Below, in pieces: positions 23,815 through 31,786 of a DNA stretch of 32,933 nt. Positions within the stretch are counted from its first letter, which is position 1, and every line of letters begins with the position of its first letter. The notes beneath the pieces were generated by a model that did not search any database, was not told the origin of the DNA, and saw only the letters and a list, made by a program, of their open reading frames with translations. The stretch lies in contig JAAFJU010000044.1 in assembly GCA_013298165.1 (NCBI GenBank), positions 1 to 32,933 of the forward strand, given 5' to 3'. A program made the position numbers and the translations under genes. Source of the DNA: Synechococcales cyanobacterium bin31.maxbin.ball.101 (GTDB taxonomy: Bacteria > Cyanobacteriota > Cyanobacteriia > Leptolyngbyales > Leptolyngbyaceae).

Positions 23815-24447
23815 ATGACCCAAGCCTCTGAACCCAAACCGCCTTCGACTGAACCCAAAACCGACTGTGTTCATCTCTTTGAAATCAGCGCGATTAGCCT
23901 GGGGGCGATCGCCCTCATCGGAGCCGCCGTCCTAGGTCTAGTCAATAAGCTCACCACCAATATGCAGCAACCGAAACGAGCTGAAAAGATCGCTAAGCAT
24001 TTGATTAATTACCAGTTCCCGGACCGTTCCGTCGGTCAACTGGGCCTGAGTATTGGTGCAGAATCCTTTGCGGTGGTGAGCGATCGTCAGCAAGATCCGT
24101 CCCTCAGGCTCTTTGTGCAGGCATCCCCGGTGGACTGGGTAGAGCGGACCTCACCCTTGGTGCGAGAATATGCCCTAGGTGCAGGCTGGCGAGGAAAGTG
24201 GGATGCTGTCACCGAGGAAAATAAAAGCTTTCGCTATTGCAACCAAGTCGTCAATTTAGAAGTGAGTCGGGGCTTTTGGGCGATCGATGACAACACGCCT
24301 GCCCTCAATGCGATCGAATACACCTTAGATGTCACCGTCAACGACTACGACCAAACCATTCGAATTCTAGCCACCGGACTCAACGCCGAAACCCGCGCAA
24401 AACAGCTCCTCGATAGCATTCAATGTCGCCAAAAGATGAAGAACTGA
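23815..24447 (+). CDS. Single-pass membrane protein of unknown function
   Basis: A 210-residue protein with a proline-rich, charged cytoplasmic N-terminus (EPKPPSTEPK). One transmembrane helix lies at about residues 25-50 (ISLGAIALIGAAVLGLV), and a soluble domain of about 155 residues follows, probably outside the membrane. That domain has two cysteines (YCNQ and IQCRQ) that could form a disulfide. It follows the ATPase gene by 57 bases on the same strand and may be co-transcribed, but no functional link is known. The TTG at 23788 opens the frame; the ATG at 23815 is better. The 272-base gap after it shows no gene. Confidence 0.7.
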   Translation: MTQASEPKPPSTEPKTDCVHLFEISAISLGAIALIGAAVLGLVNKLTTNMQQPKRAEKIAKHLINYQFPDRSVGQLGLSIGAESFAVVSDRQQDPSLRLFVQASPVDWVERTSPLVREYALGAGWRGKWDAVTEENKSFRYCNQVVNLEVSRGFWAIDDNTPALNAIEYTLDVTVNDYDQTIRILATGLNAETRAKQLLDSIQCRQKMKN

Positions 24448-24719
24448 TTTTCGGTGAAACGCATTATCTTCTGCCCGCGATGATTTCAGATTGTTACGAA
24501 ATTAGGTGTTGCGATAATCTTGTGACACATTTCTTAATATTCAGCCCTGCTGTTACTCAATTCCTGTAACTTAACCTGGATAGTCTTGTCCTTAAAAATG
24601 ACTATTGACTGAATCGTTTTGATTCCGTGAATTGGATTACATCTCGTTCGATCGAACACTCAATTTTTGATAATCATTGATTTTTACTTAGAAAACCTGA
24701 ATCTCTCGAAGATTTCTCC

Positions 24720-25916
24720 ATGAAAATTTTGGTTCTGACTTGGGAATTTCCACCTCGCATTGTTGGCGGGATTGCTCGTCATGTTGCTGAGTTATATCCA
24801 GAACTGCGTCAACTGGGCCATGACATTCATCTTCTCACCGTGCAATTTGGGGATGCGCTTCCACAGGAACGGGTCGATGGCATTGAGGTGCATCGCATTG
24901 CTGTGGGGGAAGGCCAAAACTTTCTGCAATGGATTGGCAAGATGAACGAATCTCTGGGGGAATATGGTGGGAATTTAATTTTAGCGCAACCCTCTGAGCA
25001 GCCATTTGATTTGATTCATGCCCATGATTGGCTGGTGGGGGATGCGGCGATCGCCCTCAAAAATCGCTTTCAACTTCCCCTCATTTCGACCATTCACGCA
25101 ACGGAGCAAGGTCGCAATAATGGTCTCTATACCGATCTCCAGCGCTACGTCAATCAAAAGGAGACTTGGTTAATCTATGAGTCTTGGCGGATCATCGTCT
25201 GTACTCACTATATGAAACGTGAACTTCAACGGACATTTCAGGCTCCGGCGGATAAGCTGGATGTGATTTTTAATGGCATCTATCCTGATAAAAAACGGAT
25301 TAATCCGGCGATCGATCGGGTGGCATTGCGGCGGCGCTTTGCGGACGATCACGAAAAGATTGTTTATTATGTCGGACGGATTACCTATGAAAAGGGGATT
25401 CGGCAATTGTTAGATGCGGCCCCTCAGGTGATTCACGCTTTGGAGGGACAGGTGAAATTTGTCTTGATTGGGGGCGGGAATACGGAGGCGTTGCAGCAGC
25501 AGGCCATGAGTTTGGGCATTTTCGATCGCTGTCTATTTACAGGCTTTATGCCAGACGATGAACTTGACCAATTCCAAACCATTGCCAACTGTGCGGTCTT
25601 TCCCAGTTTGTATGAACCCTTTGGCATTGTGGCCTTAGAGAGTTTTGCGGCGCGGGTTCCGGTGGTGGTGTCGGATACGGGGGGAATGCCGGAGGTGGTG
25701 AGTCATGGGAAGACGGGGGTTGTCACCCAAGTGAATAATCCCGATTCGATCGCCTGGGGGATTTTGGAAATTCTGAGAAATCCCGACTATTCTCAGATGC
25801 TGGTTGAGAATGCCTATGCGGATCTTCAGGTCCGGTTCCGGTGGTCGCAGCTTGCGGTGCAGACGGCTGAAGTGTATGCCCGTGTCATTCAAGAACGATC
25901 GCAGGTCGAGTGGTAG
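24720..25916 (+). CDS. Glycosyltransferase family 4 protein (GlgA-like)
   Basis: A 398-residue GT-B glycosyltransferase. The N-terminal domain starts with LVLTWEFPPRIVGGIARHV, a glycine loop of starch/glycogen-synthase-like GT4 enzymes, and includes HAHDWLVGDAA. The nucleotide-sugar domain contains YVGRITYEKGI and the E-x7-E motif EPFGIVALE, with SDTGGMPEVV following. It transfers a sugar from an NDP-sugar to a glycan or small acceptor in the cytosol. Whether it makes an alpha-glucan, exopolysaccharide or glycolipid is not clear. The gene ends two bases before the ribonuclease III ATG, so the two are likely translated from one message. Confidence 0.87.
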   Translation: MKILVLTWEFPPRIVGGIARHVAELYPELRQLGHDIHLLTVQFGDALPQERVDGIEVHRIAVGEGQNFLQWIGKMNESLGEYGGNLILAQPSEQPFDLIHAHDWLVGDAAIALKNRFQLPLISTIHATEQGRNNGLYTDLQRYVNQKETWLIYESWRIIVCTHYMKRELQRTFQAPADKLDVIFNGIYPDKKRINPAIDRVALRRRFADDHEKIVYYVGRITYEKGIRQLLDAAPQVIHALEGQVKFVLIGGGNTEALQQQAMSLGIFDRCLFTGFMPDDELDQFQTIANCAVFPSLYEPFGIVALESFAARVPVVVSDTGGMPEVVSHGKTGVVTQVNNPDSIAWGILEILRNPDYSQMLVENAYADLQVRFRWSQLAVQTAEVYARVIQERSQVEW

Positions 25917-25918
25917 CT

Positions 25919-26593
25919 ATGACAAAATTCAAAATTCCTAGTTTTAGTAACCCCGCCTTATTTGAACAGGCCATGACCCATCGATCCTATGCCCATGAAA
26001 AAGGAAACGTCGGCGGTGATAATGAGCGGCTGGAATTTTTGGGCGATTGTGTATTGAATTTTGTGAGCGGTGATTTTCTCTATGAGTATTTCCCAGAAAA
26101 GGCTGAAGGCGAGTTAACGATGTTGAGGGCGGCGATGGTGAATGAGGCGCAGGTGGCAGCCTTTGCTCAGGCGATCGATCTGGGTTCTCATTTAAAGCTG
26201 GGTAAAGGGGCAGAACGCGATCGTGCCCGCGATCGGCCTAGTGTTTTAAGTAGTACCTTTGAGGCGTTGATTGGGGCGTACTATTTAGATTGTGAGGGGG
26301 ATGTTGAATCGATTCGGATTTATTTAGAGCCAGTGTTTGAGGCGGTGATTCCCACGTTGGCGAATACGGCGGCGCAGGTCAATTACAAAAGTCAATTACA
26401 GAACTGGGCACAGGTCAATCATCAACAGACGCCTGAGTATCGAGTCATTGGGAGCAGTGGTCCCGATCATGCCAAGGTGTTCACGGTAGAAGTCTGGGTG
26501 GCAAACCAGGCGTTGGGGCGTGCTGAGGGTCAAAGTAAGCAGGTTGCGGAGAAGCTGGCGGCGATGCAGGCACTTAAGGGGATTGCGAGTTAG
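25919..26593 (+). CDS. rnc: Ribonuclease III
   Basis: Double-strand-specific endoribonuclease that processes rRNA precursors and structured messages. The catalytic signature NERLEFLGD is at residues 35-43, the second acidic pair is in STFEALIGAYYLD, and a dsRNA-binding domain fills about residues 150-222 (NYKSQLQNWAQ to EKLAAMQALKG). Its 224 residues are complete. A GTG at 25910 is also in frame and overlaps the glycosyltransferase stop; I preferred the ATG at 25919. Some cyanobacteria have more than one RNase III-like gene, so this may not be the only copy. Confidence 0.92.
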   Translation: MTKFKIPSFSNPALFEQAMTHRSYAHEKGNVGGDNERLEFLGDCVLNFVSGDFLYEYFPEKAEGELTMLRAAMVNEAQVAAFAQAIDLGSHLKLGKGAERDRARDRPSVLSSTFEALIGAYYLDCEGDVESIRIYLEPVFEAVIPTLANTAAQVNYKSQLQNWAQVNHQQTPEYRVIGSSGPDHAKVFTVEVWVANQALGRAEGQSKQVAEKLAAMQALKGIAS

Positions 26594-26608
26594 CTTCGAT
26601 CGCAATTC

Positions 26609-27208
26609 TCAACCCTTAAGTCTCTGTTTAAAGGTTTTGATGGCGAGGGGATGATTGTCGATCGCAAGACATTCCTGTAGCAGATCGAGATCGAGCGTTG
26701 GGAATAGGCGGGATTGGAGGATGGGTTCGTAACCGCTACGATCGTCTTTGAGAAAATGGAGGGAAATGCGATCGGCTTGCCAAAACCAGACTTCGGGGAT
26801 TTGGAGTTTTTGGTAGGCGGCGAGTTTGTTTAATCCGCCACTGGTGACGACTATTTCGATGGCTAGATCAGGGATATTGAGCGATCGGGTTTCGGAGTTG
26901 CTCTCGATTTCGTAGGAAAGATCGGCTTCGCGGCGAACGTTTTCGAGTTCGTTTTCTAAGGTCATCGATCCGGTCGGCGTATGGTCGATTTCTGCAAATT
27001 CTAGAAACGCATCCAGTAATGTAGACAGTCGTTGCTTTACCGTTTCATGCTTTTTCCCAGGCATTCGCCGAATCTCCAACGTGTCATTTAAAAAGGAAAG
27101 GCGCACACCGGGGACATCCAGCCAGCGTTCCATCAGCTTGAACTGTTCCCAGGTTAAATCTGGAAAGAGAAGCGGTTCATCAGTGGGACGATCGAGGAGC
27201 AACGTCAT
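26609..27208 (-). CDS. Uma2 family (DUF820) PD-(D/E)xK nuclease-like protein
   Basis: A 199-residue Uma2-type protein, a family present in many copies per cyanobacterial genome. Typical marks are LTWEQFKLMERWLD, the RREADLSYEIES and IPDLAIEIVVTSGG stretches (the acidic active-site region of the nuclease fold), and IPEVWFWQ. A nuclease role is inferred from fold and not shown. The start ATG at 27208 is clear. It stands alone, convergent with rnc 15 bases away. Confidence 0.85.
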   Translation of the reverse strand: MTLLLDRPTDEPLLFPDLTWEQFKLMERWLDVPGVRLSFLNDTLEIRRMPGKKHETVKQRLSTLLDAFLEFAEIDHTPTGSMTLENELENVRREADLSYEIESNSETRSLNIPDLAIEIVVTSGGLNKLAAYQKLQIPEVWFWQADRISLHFLKDDRSGYEPILQSRLFPTLDLDLLQECLAIDNHPLAIKTFKQRLKG

Positions 27209-27373
27209 GGGTTTGAGTAGGGCAGGAGGTTCTTAGCGTTGGATGAAGGTTCTAAACATTGTAGCGATACGAAGGATTCGATGCAGATTATTTACAACCA
27301 AAACGTTGAGCTTACGGAATCCAGGGGAAACCTGTTGTTATTACTGCTGTAGATTCCTCAACGCCCTACCCTT

Positions 27374-27889
27374 ATGCTAGACCAGTCCGTCATGACCCGC
27401 CAAGACGCCCTCGATCGCCTCCGGGACTTTAACATTCAAGGTGAAGATGTCTATCTCATCGATCTCATTCCGCTGATTGAAATGATCTGGTCTGATGGAC
27501 AGGCTCAAGCCAGTGAGGTCGGGCTTTTCAAGGATTATTTGAATCAGCATGTCGCCAAAGTCAATCAGATGGCGGGCTACAAAATGTTGACTGTGGAAAA
27601 GGCCGAACGGTTCATCAGCCGATTCCTCAAGGAGCGCCCCTCCAGCCAGCTTCTAGAAACCCTCCGATCGCTCATTCCCCCGCTGCGCCTATCCAGTTCA
27701 GACAGTGAAGCGAACGAGGAACTCCGATCGTCTTTGCTTCAAGGCTGTCTCGACATTGCCGCGAGTTCTGTCACCCAGTATCCCTACGAGTCGATGGAGC
27801 GTTTTTGTAGTTCCGAGAAAAAGTGCTGGTTCGAGATTTTTGAAACCCTCCACGGAACTAGTCAGCCACAGGCGGTTGGGTCTAACTGA
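27374..27889 (+). CDS. TerB-like helical protein of unknown function
   Basis: A 171-residue, mostly helical soluble protein. The stretch IEMIWSDGQAQASEVGLFKDYL resembles the metal-binding helical pair of TerB/tellurite-resistance-like proteins (an acidic D-G-x-x-x-x-x-E pattern). The rest is poorly conserved to my eye, and the last 40 residues have two close cysteines. The ATG at 27374 has an in-frame ATG seven codons later (27392) as an alternative. The palindromic repeat cluster starts directly at its 3' end. Confidence 0.6.
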   Translation: MLDQSVMTRQDALDRLRDFNIQGEDVYLIDLIPLIEMIWSDGQAQASEVGLFKDYLNQHVAKVNQMAGYKMLTVEKAERFISRFLKERPSSQLLETLRSLIPPLRLSSSDSEANEELRSSLLQGCLDIAASSVTQYPYESMERFCSSEKKCWFEIFETLHGTSQPQAVGSN

Positions 27890-27921
27890 GGTCAGGCTTT
27901 TGCTGACGCAACGCTGCGCGA

Positions 27922-28139
27922 ACGGCTCCGCTCAGCCTTCGATCGTCGTGCGAGAGTCGCGGGGTGAAAGGGCCAGGGTTCGACTCCGCTCACCCTTCGA
28001 TCGTCGAGGGCTGAGCGGATCAGATTTTCGTGGGCTGAGCGGAGTCGAAGCCCAAACCCAACCGACCCGATCGTCGTAAAAGAGTCGTAGGATGAGCGGA
28101 TCGGAACCAACAGTCGCGGGGTGAGCGGAGCCGAACCCC
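27922..28139. repeat. Cluster of six palindromic repeat units (TGAGCGGAGTCGA core)
   Basis: Between the converging TerB-like gene and lpxB lie six related units with the core TGAGCGGAGTCGA. Two are inverted (27924-27937, 27976-27995) and four forward (28008-28023, 28032-28053, 28090-28108, 28118-28139). Three units form stems with different but matching arms: GGGCT/AGCCC, GGGGT/ACCCC and GGGT/ACCC. A second motif, CGATCGTCGT-NNN-AGAGTCG, occurs at 27940 and 28069. These look like REP-type interspersed repeats. They may also end or protect the converging transcripts. Confidence 0.8.
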
Positions 28140-28141
28140 AA

Positions 28142-29308
28142 CTAAAACAACCCAAAAATCTCCGCCGCCGCCCGATCGCACACCCCAGTCTCCCCCAGCC
28201 CCGCTTGGACCTCTTGATAATCTCGCAGCACCTTCTCCCGATCGGGACCCTCCAGCAAAGCTAGGGACTCCTGCGCAATCCGATCGGCATTGGCCTCCTC
28301 CTGCAACAACTCCGGCACCACCAACCGCATCGGCACCAAATTCACGGGCGAGGCAAAGACAATTTTGACCTTAAGAATATTACGCCCCACCCAAGCCGTG
28401 AACTTACTAATCCGGTAAATCACCACCTGCGGCACATTTAACAGCGCCAACTCCAAATTGATCGTCCCAGACTTCGTAATCGCCAAATCCGCCGCCGCGA
28501 TCGCCGTTTGGCCGTCTTCTTTGGGAATCAGTCTGGCATTGAGACCATAACTTTGAACAGCCGCTTCAATTTCACTGCGATACCGATCGAGCGCCAACGG
28601 AATATAAAACTTGGCCTCCGGAACCTGGGCTTGGATCTGTTGGGCCGCTGCAAAAATCTCAGGCATCAAAAACTTTAATTCCTGCTTGCGAGACGCAGGC
28701 GAAAGGACGATCGCCTTTTCTTCAGAGGGAATGCCTAAACTAGCTCGGGCCGTTTCCCGGCTGGGTGCTGCCTGAAGCCGATCGACCAACGGATGCCCAA
28801 TCCACTTCACCGTCGCCCCTTGACGTTCGTAATACCGCGCCTCTTCCGGAAAAATTGCCAATAGCCGATCGGTAATATCGACAATTTGATGGGTGTTGCG
28901 ATCGTTCATCGACCAGACCCATTCCTGGGGCGCAATGTAATAGACGATCGGCACCTTGGGAAACTGCGATCGGATAAACTTGCCCATGGATAAGTTCGCA
29001 CCGATGTAATCAATCAAAATCACCAGATCCGGTGGATTGTCCCGAAGCTGCTGCTTGGCATAGCGCTGCATTTTTAACGTCGGGAGAATGTAAGGCACCG
29101 CCTCCAGTAACCCGATCGAACTCAACGCAATCGTATTCCCCAACAGCTCAGCCCCCGCCTCCGCCATCCGATCGCCCCCCAGGGCAACAATCTTCAGGTC
29201 CAGGTCTTCGGCCTTCGCTCGATTGAGCAACGCCGTCACCAACAGAGAACCTTGAAGATCGCCCGACACTTCCCCGGTACTGATAAAAATCCGCTTCTTC
29301 ACTTGCAC
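28142..29308 (-). CDS. lpxB: Lipid-A-disaccharide synthase
   Basis: Peripheral inner-membrane glycosyltransferase (GT19) that joins UDP-2,3-diacylglucosamine and lipid X. The opening IFISTGEVSGDLQG is diagnostic, followed by VALGGDRMAEAGAELLG, PDLVILIDYIGAN, YYIAPQEWVW and KSGTINLELALLNVPQVV. At 388 residues it is full length. The start is GTG: either 29308, directly after the lpxA stop, or 29302. The latter is better spaced from GAGGA. It is the last gene of the lpx operon. Confidence 0.93.
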   Translation of the reverse strand: MQVKKRIFISTGEVSGDLQGSLLVTALLNRAKAEDLDLKIVALGGDRMAEAGAELLGNTIALSSIGLLEAVPYILPTLKMQRYAKQQLRDNPPDLVILIDYIGANLSMGKFIRSQFPKVPIVYYIAPQEWVWSMNDRNTHQIVDITDRLLAIFPEEARYYERQGATVKWIGHPLVDRLQAAPSRETARASLGIPSEEKAIVLSPASRKQELKFLMPEIFAAAQQIQAQVPEAKFYIPLALDRYRSEIEAAVQSYGLNARLIPKEDGQTAIAAADLAITKSGTINLELALLNVPQVVIYRISKFTAWVGRNILKVKIVFASPVNLVPMRLVVPELLQEEANADRIAQESLALLEGPDREKVLRDYQEVQAGLGETGVCDRAAAEIFGLF

Positions 29309-30133
29309 TTATCCTCGACCTGGGATGAGACCCCGTCGTCCTGGAAGTTGAGACAGACGGAGAAATTGACTCAGATGTTTGACATAGTCATTGTCATTGA
29401 GACTGTCATGGACCGTTAATGCCTCTAGCTTCTCAAGGGCTTCCGCAAAGGTATGATCCGATCGGTACAACAGCCGAAACGCTTGCTTGAGCGATCGCAA
29501 CACCTCACCATCCTGAAGCTCACCCACGCCCGCTCGCTTGAGACCGATTAGATTCAACGCTCGGACCCGCGAAGGATTGCCCTCAATCATGGTGTAAGGT
29601 GGCACATCCCGATCGATTCGAGTCATTCCGCCCACCATCGACAGCCGCCCAATATGGACAAACTGGTGAACCCCCAAGACGCCACTGATTCTAGCGCCGG
29701 ATTCCACATGGACGTGACCCGCCATGGCCACGGAATTGGCAATGATGACGTTGTCTTCCAGGATGCAGTTGTGGCCGATATGGGTGTAACCCATAATCAA
29801 ATTGTTATTGCCGATCATCGTCACTTCATCGCCTTTCGTCGGGCGGTGAACGGTCACATATTCTCGGATTTGGTTGCCATCGCCAATTCGAACTGGACCG
29901 ACAGAACCGTCGTACTTTAAGTCCTGTGGCTCTAGTCCGATCGCCGCCCCCGGAAAGAGTTGGTTTCGTTCGCCAATGTGGGTATCTCCGTCCAAAACCA
30001 CATGGGGCGCAATGACCGTGCCTGCGCCGACTTTGACCTTAGGACCAATGACGGCGTAGGGTCCGACTTGTACAGTGGGATGAAGTTCAGCGCCGGAATG
30101 AATGACAGCAGTTGGATGAATCAGGGTTGCCAT
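29309..30133 (-). CDS. lpxA: UDP-N-acetylglucosamine acyltransferase
   Basis: First enzyme of lipid A synthesis; transfers a hydroxyacyl chain from acyl carrier protein to UDP-GlcNAc. Hexapeptide repeats of the left-handed beta-helix run from residue 3 (IHPTAVIHSGAELHPTVQVG) to about 190. The catalytic histidine lies in the MGYTHIGHNC region, and a helical C-terminal domain follows. At 274 residues it has the family length. The ATG at 30133 has AGG in front and starts MATLIHPT. It directly precedes lpxB; the 275-base gap up to fabZ shows no gene and may hold its own promoter. Confidence 0.94.
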   Translation of the reverse strand: MATLIHPTAVIHSGAELHPTVQVGPYAVIGPKVKVGAGTVIAPHVVLDGDTHIGERNQLFPGAAIGLEPQDLKYDGSVGPVRIGDGNQIREYVTVHRPTKGDEVTMIGNNNLIMGYTHIGHNCILEDNVIIANSVAMAGHVHVESGARISGVLGVHQFVHIGRLSMVGGMTRIDRDVPPYTMIEGNPSRVRALNLIGLKRAGVGELQDGEVLRSLKQAFRLLYRSDHTFAEALEKLEALTVHDSLNDNDYVKHLSQFLRLSQLPGRRGLIPGRG

Positions 30134-30408
30134 AGAACCTATCGCAGGGTGTGATTGCCTGACAAACATCAGTAGTGAGCCACGGTTCCAAGTCAGTCAA
30201 ACAGAGGGCATAATGCGCGCTGTTCAACGATTGTTCACACAAGCTGACGATCGTGTAGGCGGGATTGAGTGAATGAGGACGGTGTGTGAGGAGAGGAGGC
30301 AATTCCAAAATGAATATAGACATTAGACCACAGAGTCTCTTGCTAAGATGAGTCGCAACGAACTTCACGGTAAAAAATCTACTTCATTGGATGGATTCCA
30401 TGGAGAAA

Positions 30409-30918
30409 TTACTCGACTAAGGCAAACATTAAGTCTCCCTCGCAAGCAAGCTGACCATCCACCTCAGCACGACCTTTCATCTTCCCAAAACGACGACCCC
30501 GCAGGGAAATCAGTTCCACAGTCATGATTAATTGGTCTCCAGGAACGACAGGACGGCGGAATCGCACGTTGTCAATCCCCGCAAACATGAATAGACCGTC
30601 CGGAATATCGGGCATTTGTCTGAGCACAACCCCACCGACTTGAGCCATGGCTTCTACCATCAAGACACCCGGCATGATGGGCCGACCGGGAAAGTGTCCT
30701 TGAAATTGCGGCTCGTTAAATGTGACATTTTTCAGACCCACGGCCAGTTTGCCAGGGACAAAGTCGATGATCCGATCGACTAGCGCAAAGGGAAACCGAT
30801 GGGGCAACATCTGATGCACTTCTTCAGCGCTGAAGGTCGTCTTGATCGGGGCCGTATCGGGGGCGGTGTCGGACGCGGGAGCCGTGTCTTCAGGAGCCGG
30901 AATGGTGGTAGAGGTCAT
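30409..30918 (-). CDS. fabZ: 3-hydroxyacyl-[acyl-carrier-protein] dehydratase
   Basis: Hot-dog-fold dehydratase of fatty-acid elongation. It removes water from 3-hydroxyacyl-ACP and so competes with LpxA for the same substrate, the usual reason for the shared operon. The catalytic pair is His75 in FQGHFPGRP and Glu89 in [11 protein letters not shown]. The N-terminus has about 25 extra residues rich in T, A, P and D with a near-repeat ([13 protein letters not shown]), probably disordered. The ATG at 30918 is chosen over the TTG at 30930. It lies 31 bases downstream of lpxC. Confidence 0.94.
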   Translation of the reverse strand: MTSTTIPAPEDTAPASDTAPDTAPIKTTFSAEEVHQMLPHRFPFALVDRIIDFVPGKLAVGLKNVTFNEPQFQGHFPGRPIMPGVLMVEAMAQVGGVVLRQMPDIPDGLFMFAGIDNVRFRRPVVPGDQLIMTVELISLRGRRFGKMKGRAEVDGQLACEGDLMFALVE

Positions 30919-30949
30919 GGGCGAATCCAATACAGGTTAAAGATCATCA

Positions 30950-31786
30950 TCAAGTCGCAAGTTGCGTTGCGAGCTGGGTATGGAGGCGGTGGCTGGCTTT
31001 GTAGGCCAGGTAATGAGCGATCGGCAACTCCCCCACCAAACTCAAATCACCGATTAAGTCTAAAAGTTTATGACGAACGGGTTCATTTGGAAATCTTAGC
31101 GGTGGATTAATCCAGCCGTCCGCGCCACAAACCAAGGCGTTGTCTAGGCTGCCGCCTTTGATCAGGCCCGCTGCTCGGAGTTGAGCAATTTGGTGTTCTA
31201 GGCCGAAGGTGCGGGCGGGGGCGATCGCTTGGGCGAATGGCTCCACCTCGGGGGACCAGCTATGCCACTGATTCCCGATCGCGGGCAGATCAAAATCAAT
31301 GCCATAGCTAAAGCGCAAGTCCGGCGACGGTAAGGCCGCTACGAACATATCAGCCTCACGAATCCAAATCGGTTCGGAAAGAACAGGACGATCCTTAGGC
31401 TCATCCTGGGGTTCATCCAGAGATTGAATCCCTGCCCTTTCGATCGCCTTGACCCATTCCAGGGCCGATCCATCCAGCAGCGGCAGTTCGCCACCATCGA
31501 TTTCAATGCGCGCGTCGGTAATCCCTTGACCCCACAGGGCCGCCAAAAGATGCTCCACGGTGCGCACCTTGGCCCGATCGGTGACAAGCTCCGTCGAAAG
31601 CATGGTTTGTTGGACGATGGCGATGTCGGCTGGAACCTCTGGGGACTCCGGCAAATCCACTCGCACGAAGACAATCCCTGACTGCGACGGCAAGAGCTTT
31701 ACCGTCGTCACATCCCCCGAATGTAAGCCCACGCCTTGACAGGTGATGGCCTGTCCCAGGGTGGCTCGCTGGATCAGCTTGCTCAT
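30950..31786 (-). CDS. lpxC: UDP-3-O-acyl-N-acetylglucosamine deacetylase
   Basis: Zinc deacetylase, the committed step of lipid A synthesis. Zinc ligands are His79 in RTVEHLLAA, and the histidine and aspartate of HKLLDLIGD. The first-domain opening [11 protein letters not shown] and the C-terminal [10 protein letters not shown] (catalytic region) are also present. At 278 residues it is slightly shorter than the enterobacterial enzyme, as is common in cyanobacteria. Its ATG overlaps the stop of the upstream omp85 gene as TAATG, so translation is probably coupled. Confidence 0.94.
   Translation of the reverse strand: MSKLIQRATLGQAITCQGVGLHSGDVTTVKLLPSQSGIVFVRVDLPESPEVPADIAIVQQTMLSTELVTDRAKVRTVEHLLAALWGQGITDARIEIDGGELPLLDGSALEWVKAIERAGIQSLDEPQDEPKDRPVLSEPIWIREADMFVAALPSPDLRFSYGIDFDLPAIGNQWHSWSPEVEPFAQAIAPARTFGLEHQIAQLRAAGLIKGGSLDNALVCGADGWINPPLRFPNEPVRHKLLDLIGDLSLVGELPIAHYLAYKASHRLHTQLATQLAT

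Noticed and set aside
27922-28139. Possible CRISPR array
   Set aside because: Units occur in both orientations, differ in sequence and have spacers of uneven length; no cas genes are present.
27705-28155. Frames crossing the palindromic repeat cluster on both strands
   Set aside because: They read through repeated palindromic DNA and give low-complexity S/R-rich sequence; no start site or family support.
30134-30408. Hidden small gene or RNA between fabZ and lpxA
   Set aside because: The only frame there begins without a ribosome binding site and shows no conserved motif; no stable stem-loop was recognised by eye.
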